A DNA stretch of 47,784 nt. Source: Bacillota bacterium (GTDB taxonomy: Bacteria > Bacillota > Limnochordia > JAAZLZ01). Shown one piece after another: positions 9,777 to 19,427 of the stretch. The notes below the pieces were generated by a model, which made no database searches, was not told the DNA's origin, and saw only the letters and a program-made list of their open reading frames with translations. Both the position numbers and the translations under genes were made by a program. The DNA lies in NCBI GenBank assembly GCA_012521755.1, contig JAAYLV010000072.1, positions 1 to 47,784 of the forward strand, given 5' to 3'. Positions within the stretch are counted from its first letter, which is position 1. The number at the start of each line of letters is the position of its first letter.

Positions 9777-10721
9777 TTGAGTTACCACCATGTTCCAGTG
9801 ATGCCCAAAGAAGTCGTGGAGGTCCTAGCGTGCCGGCCGGGGGGGACTTATGTGGACTGCACGGTGGGCGGCGGCGGCCATGCCCGCCTTATCCTGCAGC
9901 AAATCGGACCCCAAGGACGGTTGATCGGCATCGATAGGGATCCCGCGGCTATCGCCGCTTCCCAGGAAAGCCTCCAGGAGTTCGCCGACCAGGTCACCCT
10001 GGTTAAGGCCAACTTTTTCGGCCTGGGGGGAGTCCTGTCGGACCTAGGTGTGCAGGAAGTGGACGGCTTCCTCTTTGATCTGGGCATCTCGTCCCATCAA
10101 GTAGATGTACCCCAAAGGGGCTTTAGCTACATGCATAATGCTCCTTTAGATATGCGGATGGATCCGTCTGTACCCCGCACCGCCGCTGAACTCTTGAACA
10201 CGGCTTCGGAGGTGGAACTCAGGGACATCATCAGCCGGTATGGGGAAGAGCGGTGGGCAGACCGGATTGCCGCGGCGATTGTGGCCGCCCGCCAGAAAGA
10301 GCCTTTCGTCACCACTTTTCAACTAGTCGATGTCGTCAAGGATGCTATCCCAGCCGCCGCCCGTCGACGGGGGCCTCATCCTGCCAAGAGAACCTTTCAA
10401 GCCCTGCGCATCGCGGTCAACGATGAACTAGGGGGAATTGCCAAAGCCCTCCGGCAAGCAGTGGATTTTCTCAAGCCCGGTGGACGCATCGCGGTTATTT
10501 CCTTCCATTCGCTGGAGGATCGGATTGTCAAGAAGACCTTTAGGGAACTGGCCCGGTCTTGTGTGTGCCCTCCAGAAGCCCCCGTCTGCATCTGCAGCCA
10601 AGAGGCCAAAGTACGAGTCATCACCCCCCGGCCTTTGGTTCCTAGGCAGGAAGAGATAGAGGTGAATCCTCGGGCGCGCAGTGCCAAGCTGAGGGGCGCT
10701 GAGAAGTTGGGAAGGAAGTGA
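9777..10721 (+). CDS. rsmH: 16S rRNA (cytosine(1402)-N4)-methyltransferase RsmH
   Basis: YVDCTVGGGGHARLIL...DLGISSHQVD...ALRIAVNDEL...ISFHSLEDRIVK; TTG start. Confidence 0.95.
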   Translation: MSYHHVPVMPKEVVEVLACRPGGTYVDCTVGGGGHARLILQQIGPQGRLIGIDRDPAAIAASQESLQEFADQVTLVKANFFGLGGVLSDLGVQEVDGFLFDLGISSHQVDVPQRGFSYMHNAPLDMRMDPSVPRTAAELLNTASEVELRDIISRYGEERWADRIAAAIVAARQKEPFVTTFQLVDVVKDAIPAAARRRGPHPAKRTFQALRIAVNDELGGIAKALRQAVDFLKPGGRIAVISFHSLEDRIVKKTFRELARSCVCPPEAPVCICSQEAKVRVITPRPLVPRQEEIEVNPRARSAKLRGAEKLGRK

Positions 10722-10727
10722 GCGGAG

Positions 10728-11213
10728 ATGACGGCGACTGTCCGTAAACTAGAAGTCTATCAGGAGCCCCGTCCATCGCAACAGCCCAAGAAGGGGAAAT
10801 ATGTGGTCAATCCTGTGCTCTTGGCGAGCTTCTTCGTGGTATTGACGGTAGCCATTGCCTTGGGTCAGGTCGCCTTACACCTGACCATCGTCCAATTGGG
10901 CTACCAGGTGGAAGAGGCCAAAGGGCTGCTGGCCCAGGCCGAATCTCAGAATCAGCATCTGCAGGTGGAGCTCCTCAAGGTTGGCTCGCTAGAGTACGTG
11001 GAAAGGGTGGCGCGGACTGAGCTGGGCATGATTAAACCGGACTCATACGAGTATATCGTCCTTAATACCGGAAGAAAGCAAGGGGATGTCCCGCCTCAAC
11101 ATGAGCAGCCGCCAACTCCGACCGAGTCTGTACTGGCGAGTGTTTCCTCTTGGCTGGCCGGATGGTTCCTGCCTGGCGGTCAGGTAGAAGCAGGACGAAT
11201 GGGCAGGTTCTAG
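10728..11213 (+). CDS. ftsL: FtsL-like septum formation protein
   Basis: Single TM plus coiled coil between rsmH and PBP gene (position and architecture). Confidence 0.7.
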   Translation: MTATVRKLEVYQEPRPSQQPKKGKYVVNPVLLASFFVVLTVAIALGQVALHLTIVQLGYQVEEAKGLLAQAESQNQHLQVELLKVGSLEYVERVARTELGMIKPDSYEYIVLNTGRKQGDVPPQHEQPPTPTESVLASVSSWLAGWFLPGGQVEAGRMGRF

Positions 11214-11222
11214 GGGGTTGCC

Positions 11223-13187
11223 GTGGTGAAACCAATAACTTCCGCGGTCGTTCGCCGCAGGATCGCTTGCCTTGGCGTCCTCCTGTGCCTGGCGGTCGTC
11301 CTCGTTATTGCTCGTTTGTTTTATCTTCAGATTTACCAGACCGATGCCTTTCACGACAAAGCTCTGGGTCAGCGGCTGCGGAGCGTGCCCGTCGATGCCC
11401 ATCGGGGGACTATCTACGATCGGAACATGAATAAATTGGCGGTCACCGTTTCGTCGACGGCCATCGAAGCCCAGTTAATGGAAATAAAGGATCCGGAGGA
11501 GACGGCCGCAAAGCTCGCACAGGTACTGGGGCGGGATAAAGCGGAACTCAAACGGCTCCTCACCCGTCCGGGGGTTAGGACCTGGGTAGCCCGGGGATTG
11601 GATGCAAAAACGGCCCGCTTAATTGAAGAAATGGACCTGGATGGCATCTGCTTGGTGCAAAGGCCCCATCGGGTTTATCCCAACGGCAAGCTAGCCGCCC
11701 ATCTACTTGGCATCGTCGGTGTGGATAATCAGGGGCTGGAGGGGCTGGAATATGCGTTAGATCCCCTTTTGGCCGGTGTTGCCGGCAGGGCCCTGGTGGA
11801 AACCGATGCCGTCGGCCGTTATATACCGGGCGGTCTGCAGCGAAACGTCTCTCCCCAAGATGGGGAGAGCGTTGTTTTGACCATCGATCAAGTGATCCAG
11901 TATATCGCCGAGCGGGAACTAGCGCGCGCCGTCGAAGAGACCCGGTCGCGGCGAGGGGCCCTCCTGGTGATGGACCCGCGGACAGGGGAGGTCCTCGCCT
12001 TGGCTGTGTACCCCGCCTTCGATCCTAATCACTACTGGGATTATGGCAGGGACGTGCGGCGCTGCGTCGCCTGTGTTGATCAATATGAGCCTGGCTCCAC
12101 CATGAAGATCTTCACCACCGCGGCCGCCTTGGAAGAAGGCTTGATCAGCGCGGACACCCTCGTTGAAGACCCGGGTCAAGTCCGCATGGGAGGCATCACC
12201 ATCCGCTGCTGGCGACCTGGCGGCCACGGTAAGCAGACCTTCCAACAAGCTTTGGGGAACTCCTGCAACCCCGTCTTTGCCCAGATCGCCGTCGAGAGAC
12301 TAGGCCCGCAAAGGATGTATAGCTACTTGAGCGCCTTCGGCTTCGGGAGCCGGTTGGGAGTTGATTTCCCTGGGGAGGCGAGCGGGTTGTTGCCTGCTCC
12401 CAATCCCTCCGGCTGGGGGGAGACGGCCCGGTGGGCCACCATCGGTTTCGGCCAGGGGATTGCCGTCACTCCCCTGCAGCTCTTGACTGCAACGGCGGCC
12501 ATCGCCAATGGGGGCTTGCTCATGCGGCCCCACTTGGTTCGCCACGTCCTAAACAGTCAGGGCGATGTAGTGGAAGAAAGGAAGCCGGAGCCTATTCGCC
12601 AGGTCATCTCCCCAGAGACAGCCGCCGAAGTCAATCGGCTGCTGCGGAGCGTCGTCGTCGATGGTTCGGGGAGAATGGCGGACATCCCCGGCTACCCCGT
12701 CGCCGGCAAGACGGGGACGGCGGAGGTTCCTTCACCCCGGGGAGGATACGGTTCGGAAAGAATCGCATCCTTTGTGGGGTACGCGCCCTATGATGAGCCC
12801 CGGCTGGCGGCCCTCGTGGTCCTTTATGAGGCGCAAAGCGAAATCCGCTATGGGAGCACCCTGGCCGCCCCGGTCTTTGCCCGGGCCGTTGGGGACATGC
12901 TCAAGTATCTAGGCGCCTCGCCCCGGGGGAATGCTGGGCGGGAGGCTGTAAAAGGTGCTCCATCGGCCAAACCGCGGCAGGAAGTGGCCATCATGGCGGG
13001 CGAATACAATGGTGAGGAAGTAGTTGTGCCTTCCCTGAAGGGGTTGACCTTGCGGGATGCCGTTGGGGTTCTAGGCAGTCTTGGCCTTGCCATAGATATT
13101 AAGGGAAGCGGGTTTGTGGTCAAACAAGAGCCAGCTCCAGGAACCGTTCTCTCCGGCAAGGGCGCGGTGACTGTTTGGTTGGAATAG
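11223..13187 (+). CDS. spoVD: Class B penicillin-binding protein with C-terminal PASTA domain (SpoVD/PBP2-like)
   Basis: YEPGSTMKIFTTAAALEE (SxxK), SCN, KTGTAEV motifs; C-terminal VPSLKGLTLRDAVGVLGSLGL PASTA. Confidence 0.9.
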   Translation: MVKPITSAVVRRRIACLGVLLCLAVVLVIARLFYLQIYQTDAFHDKALGQRLRSVPVDAHRGTIYDRNMNKLAVTVSSTAIEAQLMEIKDPEETAAKLAQVLGRDKAELKRLLTRPGVRTWVARGLDAKTARLIEEMDLDGICLVQRPHRVYPNGKLAAHLLGIVGVDNQGLEGLEYALDPLLAGVAGRALVETDAVGRYIPGGLQRNVSPQDGESVVLTIDQVIQYIAERELARAVEETRSRRGALLVMDPRTGEVLALAVYPAFDPNHYWDYGRDVRRCVACVDQYEPGSTMKIFTTAAALEEGLISADTLVEDPGQVRMGGITIRCWRPGGHGKQTFQQALGNSCNPVFAQIAVERLGPQRMYSYLSAFGFGSRLGVDFPGEASGLLPAPNPSGWGETARWATIGFGQGIAVTPLQLLTATAAIANGGLLMRPHLVRHVLNSQGDVVEERKPEPIRQVISPETAAEVNRLLRSVVVDGSGRMADIPGYPVAGKTGTAEVPSPRGGYGSERIASFVGYAPYDEPRLAALVVLYEAQSEIRYGSTLAAPVFARAVGDMLKYLGASPRGNAGREAVKGAPSAKPRQEVAIMAGEYNGEEVVVPSLKGLTLRDAVGVLGSLGLAIDIKGSGFVVKQEPAPGTVLSGKGAVTVWLE

Positions 13188-13192
13188 GTTAG

Positions 13193-13217
13193 CCTGGTTT
13201 TTTTGCCAGGAACCAGG
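13193..13217 (+). promoter_or_regulatory. Overlapping alternative hairpins in the murE leader
   Basis: CCTGG(TTTTTTTG)CCAGG versus CCTGGTT...AACCAGG share the left arm. Confidence 0.35.
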
Positions 13218-13242
13218 TAATGCTATATGTGGGTGATGATGT

Positions 13243-14736
13243 ATGGCGATTTCTTTTCGAGAACTCCTCCGGGAGGTTCCTGGAGCCCGCCTCTTCGGCC
13301 CTGACGCCTTGGTTTCGGGGATAACTTACGATTCGCGCCAGGTTCAGGCGGGGGATGTGTTCGTCTGCATTAAAGGTGAACGTTTCGACGGCCACGACTT
13401 CATCCAGGATGCCCTGGATAGGGGCGCGGTTGGGATTGTTGGTCAGCGAAGCCTTCCCCCGGCTGTGCCGGGGGCTCTAGTTGAGGATAGTCGCCGGGCT
13501 CTAGGCCTGATCGCTGCCCGCTTTTTCGACTATCCCGGCGCCAAAATGGGGCTGATCGGCATCACCGGGACCAATGGCAAAACCACTACTAGCTATCTGC
13601 TGAAAAGCATCCTCGAAGAGGCAGGGTACAAGGTCGGTTTAGTCGGGACGATCCAGAACATGATCGGCAGGGACGTCCTCCCTGCAACGCGAACGACGCC
13701 AGAATCCCTGGACCTGCAACGGCTTTTGGCCAGGATGTATGACGATGGGGTCGAATGGGTGGTCATGGAAGTCTCCTCCCATGGAATTGAGCTCGGGCGC
13801 ATCATTGGCTGCCCCTTTGACCTGGGGGTGCTAACCAACATCACCCAGGACCATTTGGATTTTCACGGCACTTTTGCCCAGTACTTGGCGACCAAGACTA
13901 GATTCTTCGCCCAGCTGGGGCGGGGGGTTGGGCCTGAGAAAAAGAGGTCTCCCGCCGCCATCATCAACGGCGATGATGAGCATGGACGACACATCGGCGA
14001 GATTCTCTCCGTCGATGTGGTCTCCTACGGGATCAATCTGCCGGCGATCCTCAGGGCTGAGGAGGTTAAAATCGATTCCCAGGGGCTATCCTTCGATTTG
14101 CGCTATCCTGGAGGGAAGATAGCCATCTCGTCTAGGTTGACGGGCCTCTTCAACGTTTACAACTCCCTTGCGGCCCTGGCCTGTGGCTGGCGGCTGGGCA
14201 TCGAGCCCGAGGTGCTCAAGGCGGGTCTTGAGGGAGTACGGGGGGTGCCCGGTCGTTTTGAGACCGTCGACTTGGGGCAGGATTTTTCCGTCATCATCGA
14301 CTACGCCCACACCCCCGACGGCTTGGAGAATGTGCTGCAAGCCGCCCGGGCCTTGACCCATGGTCGGATCATCCTCGTTTTTGGCTGCGGGGGCGATCGG
14401 GACAGAAGCAAGAGGCCCATCATGGGCGAGATAGCCGCCCGTTACGGGGATTTTGTCATCATTACTTCCGACAATCCCCGGGGGGAGGACCCAATGGCGA
14501 TTTGTCGCCAGGTGGAGGAGGGGGTTCGCCGCGGCGGGGGCGAGTACCTCCTCGAGGTGGACCGCAGACTCGCCATCAAGCGGGGGATCGATCTGGCCCT
14601 GCCCGGCGATGTCGTGCTGATCGCCGGCAAAGGCCATGAGAATTATCAGATCTTTAAGGACCGGACCATCCACTTTGACGACCGGGAGGAAGCGGTTCGG
14701 GCATTGAGAGGAAGGAAGCGCGTTGGCAAGGCTTAG
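13243..14736 (+). CDS. murE: UDP-MurNAc-tripeptide synthetase MurE
   Basis: GITGTNGKTTTSYLLKSI...TRTTPESLDLQRLL...EVSSHGIELGR...DNPRGEDP. Confidence 0.95.
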   Translation: MAISFRELLREVPGARLFGPDALVSGITYDSRQVQAGDVFVCIKGERFDGHDFIQDALDRGAVGIVGQRSLPPAVPGALVEDSRRALGLIAARFFDYPGAKMGLIGITGTNGKTTTSYLLKSILEEAGYKVGLVGTIQNMIGRDVLPATRTTPESLDLQRLLARMYDDGVEWVVMEVSSHGIELGRIIGCPFDLGVLTNITQDHLDFHGTFAQYLATKTRFFAQLGRGVGPEKKRSPAAIINGDDEHGRHIGEILSVDVVSYGINLPAILRAEEVKIDSQGLSFDLRYPGGKIAISSRLTGLFNVYNSLAALACGWRLGIEPEVLKAGLEGVRGVPGRFETVDLGQDFSVIIDYAHTPDGLENVLQAARALTHGRIILVFGCGGDRDRSKRPIMGEIAARYGDFVIITSDNPRGEDPMAICRQVEEGVRRGGGEYLLEVDRRLAIKRGIDLALPGDVVLIAGKGHENYQIFKDRTIHFDDREEAVRALRGRKRVGKA

Positions 14737-16111
14737 TATCGAAGATGTCCTTAAGGCCACGGGCGGGGAGCTCATCGGCGATCCCCCCTCCTCCTTGACG
14801 GGGGTGTCGATTGATTCCCGAAAGATAAAGCCAGGGGAGCTGTTCATCCCCCTCCGAGGTGAGCGAACCGATGGCCATGAATTCATCCCCCATGCTATGG
14901 AAAGGGGCGCCGGCGCCTCCCTGGTGGAGGAGGACCAGCTGGAGCGTTGGCAAGGGCTGGGCGGACCTTTAGTTGTGGTCAAGGATGCACTGATCGCCCT
15001 GCAGGAGCTGGCTGCCTATCGGCGGGAGAGCCTGCGGGCCCGGGTCATTGGCATCACGGGAAGCAATGGCAAGACGACAACGAAAGATATGTTGGCGGCC
15101 ATTCTCAGCCGCATGGGGCCGACCCTCAAATCTCCCGGCAACTTCAACAACCAGATTGGCCTCCCCTTGACGCTGCTCGGGGCCGATGACCGGCACGATT
15201 ATGTGGTGTTGGAGATGGGCATGCGGGGCTTGGGGGAGATCCGGGAGCTGACGAGCATTGCCCGCCCCTGTGCCGGCATTGTCACCAATGTGGGTCAGGT
15301 CCATCTTGAATTGTTGGGTTCCCTGGACAATGTTGCCCGGGCCAAGGGAGAGCTGATCGAGGCATTAGGGCCCGAGGGAATTGCTGTGCTGAATGCCGAC
15401 GATGAGCGGGTTGCCGCCATGGGGGCAACTCATCGGGGGCGGACTGTTTTCTATGGCCTTGCTGGAGGAGACCTGCGGGCGAAGGAGATTAACGAAGGCC
15501 CCCGAACCCTCAGGTTTACACTGTATGGCCCTCTTCTTTCCCACGACGTGGAAGCTGCGATCCCCATGCCGGGGCGGCACAACGTCTACAACGCCTTGGC
15601 CGCCGCGGCCTGCGCCGCAGCTTTAGGAGCCGACTCGGCGGCCATCGCCGAAGGTCTAGGGGGCTTTGAGCCGACGGCGATGCGCTTGCAAATAGAGGAG
15701 CTTTCCTGCGGGGCAACTGTGCTCAATGATGCCTACAACGCAAGCCCGGCATCGATGCGGGCCGCCTTGGCAACGCTAGAGAACCTCGCCGAAGGTTTCA
15801 AGATCGCCGTCTTGGGGGATATGCTGGAGCTGGGTCCCGAGGCCGTCCAGCTCCATCGGGATGTGGGGCGGCTGGCCGCGGGCATTGTCGACTACCTGGT
15901 GGTAGTGGGCCCCTTGGGGGCCGAAATCGCCCAGGGAGCACGGATGGCCGGCCTCCCCGATGACCAGATCGCCGTTTGCCAGGATAACGGGGCCGCCTTG
16001 GCGGAGCTGACGGGTATTCTGAGGCCCGGAGCGACGGTCCTGGTCAAAGGCTCACGGGGGATGCGCCTTGAGGAGGTCGTGGCGGGACTACGGAAGGGGT
16101 TGGTCCCATGA
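14723..16111 (+). CDS. murF: UDP-MurNAc-tripeptide-D-alanyl-D-alanine ligase MurF
   Basis: GITGSNGKTTTKDML...SPGNFNNQIGLPLTLL...EMGMRGLGEI; TTG start. Confidence 0.95.
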   Translation: MARLSIEDVLKATGGELIGDPPSSLTGVSIDSRKIKPGELFIPLRGERTDGHEFIPHAMERGAGASLVEEDQLERWQGLGGPLVVVKDALIALQELAAYRRESLRARVIGITGSNGKTTTKDMLAAILSRMGPTLKSPGNFNNQIGLPLTLLGADDRHDYVVLEMGMRGLGEIRELTSIARPCAGIVTNVGQVHLELLGSLDNVARAKGELIEALGPEGIAVLNADDERVAAMGATHRGRTVFYGLAGGDLRAKEINEGPRTLRFTLYGPLLSHDVEAAIPMPGRHNVYNALAAAACAAALGADSAAIAEGLGGFEPTAMRLQIEELSCGATVLNDAYNASPASMRAALATLENLAEGFKIAVLGDMLELGPEAVQLHRDVGRLAAGIVDYLVVVGPLGAEIAQGARMAGLPDDQIAVCQDNGAALAELTGILRPGATVLVKGSRGMRLEEVVAGLRKGLVP

Positions 16112-17097
16112 TGCGGGTGGCCTATGCAGCCGTAGCGGCCTTCGTGATTGCGTTGCTTTTAGGACCGGCCACCATTGGGTATCTGCGCCGGCTGAAGTTC
16201 GGCCAGACTGTAAGAAATGATGGGCCCCAGACCCACCTGAAAAAAAGCGGCGTGCCGACCATGGGCGGGGTGCTCATTATTTTCGCCTACTTCATCTCTA
16301 CTTGGCTTTTTGCCCTGCCCGACCGGCGGGTTTCATACGCATTGTTAGTGGGCATCGCCTACGGGATTATCGGACTCTTAGATGATTTCATCATCGTTGT
16401 CGCCAAAAGGCCCTTGGGCCTTCGGGCCCGCTACAAGGCCGGCGCCCAGGTAATCATTGCCCTGCTCTTGGCCTTGTACGCGTTGACGGAGCCGGATCTA
16501 GGGCCGCAGTTGCTGGTGCCCTTTACCGGACAGTTCATTCAGCTGCCCCCGGGACTCTTCATCCCGCTGGTAGTGTGTGTGTTATTGGGGGCGGCCAACG
16601 GAGTCAACCTCACCGATGGCTTAGACGGGTTGGCCGCGGGATCGATGGTGGCCGCCGCGGCGGCTTACGGAGTGATCGCGGCTTCCTTAGGACAAACGGA
16701 ACTGGCTGTCCTCGCCGGTGCGGTGACGGGCGCTTGCCTTGGTTTTTCCTGGTTCAACACCCATCCGGCCCAGGTGTTTATGGGGGATACCGGTTCGTTG
16801 AGTCTAGGCGGGGTGTTGGGGTCGTTGGCGGTCCTCACCCAGACAGAGCTCTTCTTGCCCCTAGTAGGGGGGATCTTCGTCATTGAGACCTTGTCGGTGA
16901 TCATCCAAGTAGCCTATTTTCGTTTGACCAAAGGAAGGCGCATTTTCCGCATGAGCCCTTTGCATCACCACTTTGAACTCAAGGGTTGGGCTGAACCGAA
17001 GGTGGTGACCCGCTTTTGGATTTTGGCCCTGATGTTTGCCCTCCTGGGTTTGTTTGCTCTACCGGGGGCGAAAGTATTGGTTTTCCTACCAAGCTGA
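16108..17097 (+). CDS. mraY: Phospho-N-acetylmuramoyl-pentapeptide transferase MraY
   Basis: KKSGVPTMGGVLI...GLLDDF...NLTDGLDGLA...MGDTGSL...SPLHHHFEL. Confidence 0.97.
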   Translation: MMRVAYAAVAAFVIALLLGPATIGYLRRLKFGQTVRNDGPQTHLKKSGVPTMGGVLIIFAYFISTWLFALPDRRVSYALLVGIAYGIIGLLDDFIIVVAKRPLGLRARYKAGAQVIIALLLALYALTEPDLGPQLLVPFTGQFIQLPPGLFIPLVVCVLLGAANGVNLTDGLDGLAAGSMVAAAAAYGVIAASLGQTELAVLAGAVTGACLGFSWFNTHPAQVFMGDTGSLSLGGVLGSLAVLTQTELFLPLVGGIFVIETLSVIIQVAYFRLTKGRRIFRMSPLHHHFELKGWAEPKVVTRFWILALMFALLGLFALPGAKVLVFLPS

Positions 17098-17112
17098 GGG
17101 AGGGAGCAGCCC

Positions 17113-18204
17113 GTGGCAGGGAAGAGGGGTACGCCCGACCTGGTCATTGTTCTGATAACTATTGTTCTCCTCGGCGTTGGCGTTGTGATGGTCTTCAGCG
17201 CCAGTTCGGTGGCCAGTCTGATGGAGCATAAGGACCCCTACTACTACCTGAAGCGCCAGCTCCTCTGGGCAGCTTTAGGTCTACTGGGCATGGGGATTCT
17301 GTCCCACTTGGACTATCGGCTCTATCGCCGCCTGGCTTTCCCGGGGATTGTCATCAGCTTGATCCTGCTGGGACTGGTGCTGGTGGTCGGACCGATCATC
17401 GGCGGCTCCCGGCGCTGGCTCCCCCTGGGGATTACCGGCTTTCAGCCATCGGAACTGGCCAAGCTTTGCCTCGTCATCTTCATCGCCGCCTATTGCGACC
17501 GGTGGCGGGGGAATCTGCGCCACTTTCTCACCGGCTTTTTGCCGCCGCTTTTGGTTGTCGGCCTCGTTGTGGGATTGATCATGCTCGAGCCGGACTTCGG
17601 CACCGGGGCCGTCGTCTTCATGAATGCGATGATCATGCTCTTTGGCGCCGGGGCTTCCCTCTGGCACATGCTGCTGGTGGCCCTGGGGGCCCTGCCTTGT
17701 TTGCTAGTCCTGATCATCAAGGCTCCTTACCGGTTGCGCCGTCTGCTGGCCTTCATCGATCCTTGGGCCGATCCGCTGGATTCTGGCTGGAATATCATCC
17801 AGTCGCTGCTGGCCATCGGTTCGGGGGGACTTTTTGGCCTCGGGCTTGGGCAGGGCCGGGAGAAATACTTGTACCTGCCTGAGGCCCACACCGACTTCAT
17901 TTTCGCCATCCTCGGCGAGGAGCTGGGCTTTCTCGGGGCGGCAACGGTAGTGTTGCTCTTTTTCTTGTTTGCTTGGCGAGGCTTGAAGATAGCCTTGTCT
18001 TCGCCGGACTTTTTTGGCTGCATGCTGGCCCTGGGCATCACCAGCATGGTGGCCTTCCAGGCTTTGCTGAACATTGGGGTGGTTACGGGCTCCCTGCCCA
18101 TCACGGGGATTACCCTGCCCTTCATTAGTTTCGGCGGATCATCCTTGACTATCACTTTGGCCGGGGTGGGGATTCTCCTCAACATTTCCCGGTGGAGGGC
18201 TTGA
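17113..18204 (+). CDS. ftsW: FtsW/SpoVE-type SEDS glycosyltransferase
   Basis: GSRRWLPLGITGFQPSELAKL...AHTDFIFAILGEELGFLG...LPFISFGGSSL. Confidence 0.95.
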   Translation: MAGKRGTPDLVIVLITIVLLGVGVVMVFSASSVASLMEHKDPYYYLKRQLLWAALGLLGMGILSHLDYRLYRRLAFPGIVISLILLGLVLVVGPIIGGSRRWLPLGITGFQPSELAKLCLVIFIAAYCDRWRGNLRHFLTGFLPPLLVVGLVVGLIMLEPDFGTGAVVFMNAMIMLFGAGASLWHMLLVALGALPCLLVLIIKAPYRLRRLLAFIDPWADPLDSGWNIIQSLLAIGSGGLFGLGLGQGREKYLYLPEAHTDFIFAILGEELGFLGAATVVLLFFLFAWRGLKIALSSPDFFGCMLALGITSMVAFQALLNIGVVTGSLPITGITLPFISFGGSSLTITLAGVGILLNISRWRA

Positions 18205-18205
18205 T

Positions 18206-19327
18206 GTGCGACTACTCATCGCAGCCGGCGGCACCGGCGGACATATTTATCCCGGAATGACTATCGCCCAGGTCTGGCAAGCTCGCCATCCCGACGGCGA
18301 GGTTCTCTTTGTGGGAACGGCTAGGGGCTTGGAGAAGGACATCATCCCGCGGAGCGGCTGGCCGTTGAGGCTCATCCGGTCGGCCCCTTTGAGCAGAAGA
18401 CCTTCCTGGAAGACCCTCAGGAGTCTGGGCTTGGCCGCGTTGGGCCTTGGCGACTCGATCAGGGTGCTGAGGGACTTTCGCCCCGACCTAGTCGTCGGCA
18501 CCGGCGGATATGCGGCGGGGCCTGTCCTGGCGGCAGCCATCCTGCAAGGGCTGCCGACCCTCATCCAAGAACAAAACGCCTTCCCCGGTCTTACCAATCG
18601 GCTGCTGTCTCGCTTCGCCGGGGCGGTGGCCCTCGGCTACGCGGAAGCTGCCAAGCACCTTTCCCCTAGGGCCCGCATCTTTGTGACGGGCAACCCCGTA
18701 AGGCCGGAAATCGTGGCTAGGGAAAGGGATGAGGCCCTCCACCACCTGGGTCTGCAGGGCGACAAGACAGTTCTGTTAGTATTGGGGGCTAGCCAAGGGG
18801 CCCGGACCATCAACAACGCGATGATCCAGGTATTTTCTGCTTTCTTGCCCCGACGGGACTTATTAGTGATTCATCAAACGGGGAAAGACGACTACGAGCG
18901 GGTAAGGGGGGAGCTGGAGAAGCTCACGGCCGGGGGGCCCAAGGGTGACGGGACAGTCTATGGCAATATCTGGGTCCTTCCCTACATCCACGACATGCCG
19001 GAAGTCCTTGCCTGTACCGATCTGGTGGTTGCGCGGGCAGGAGCCATTTCCATTGCAGAGCTCACCGCGCGGGGACTACCGTGCATTCTCGTTCCCTTCC
19101 CCTTCGCCGCCGAGAATCACCAGGAGAAAAACGCCCGTGTACTGGAGCGGGAGGGGGCAGGGGTGGTCATCTTGGACCAAGAACTGACGGGTCCATCCCT
19201 CCTTGTGACTGTCGAGGAGCTGTTGGCGGACAAGGCCCGGCTCCAAAGGATGGCGGCCAACAGCCGCCGGCTAGGTCGGCCCAGGGCTGCCTGGGACATC
19301 GTTGACTTGTTGGATTCCCTGCTTTAG
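18206..19327 (+). CDS. murG: UDP-GlcNAc-undecaprenyl-PP-MurNAc-pentapeptide GlcNAc transferase MurG
   Basis: LIAAGGTGGHIYPG...GTGGYAAGPVLAAA...ILVPFPFAAENHQEKNA; GTG start. Confidence 0.97.
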   Translation: MRLLIAAGGTGGHIYPGMTIAQVWQARHPDGEVLFVGTARGLEKDIIPRSGWPLRLIRSAPLSRRPSWKTLRSLGLAALGLGDSIRVLRDFRPDLVVGTGGYAAGPVLAAAILQGLPTLIQEQNAFPGLTNRLLSRFAGAVALGYAEAAKHLSPRARIFVTGNPVRPEIVARERDEALHHLGLQGDKTVLLVLGASQGARTINNAMIQVFSAFLPRRDLLVIHQTGKDDYERVRGELEKLTAGGPKGDGTVYGNIWVLPYIHDMPEVLACTDLVVARAGAISIAELTARGLPCILVPFPFAAENHQEKNARVLEREGAGVVILDQELTGPSLLVTVEELLADKARLQRMAANSRRLGRPRAAWDIVDLLDSLL

Positions 19328-19427
19328 TAGCCTTGGTGGACAAGCAGGGGTGTAACCGACCTAGCCTAGGTGGCATAGGATAAGGTGTAGCTGCCCGAAA
19401 CCCCGCAGGAAGAAAGGAAGTGAGACT

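Noticed and set aside
14086-14982. 298-aa minus-strand ORF over murE/murF
   Set aside because: Antisense to conserved MurE C-terminus and MurF N-terminus; composition typical of a spurious frame.
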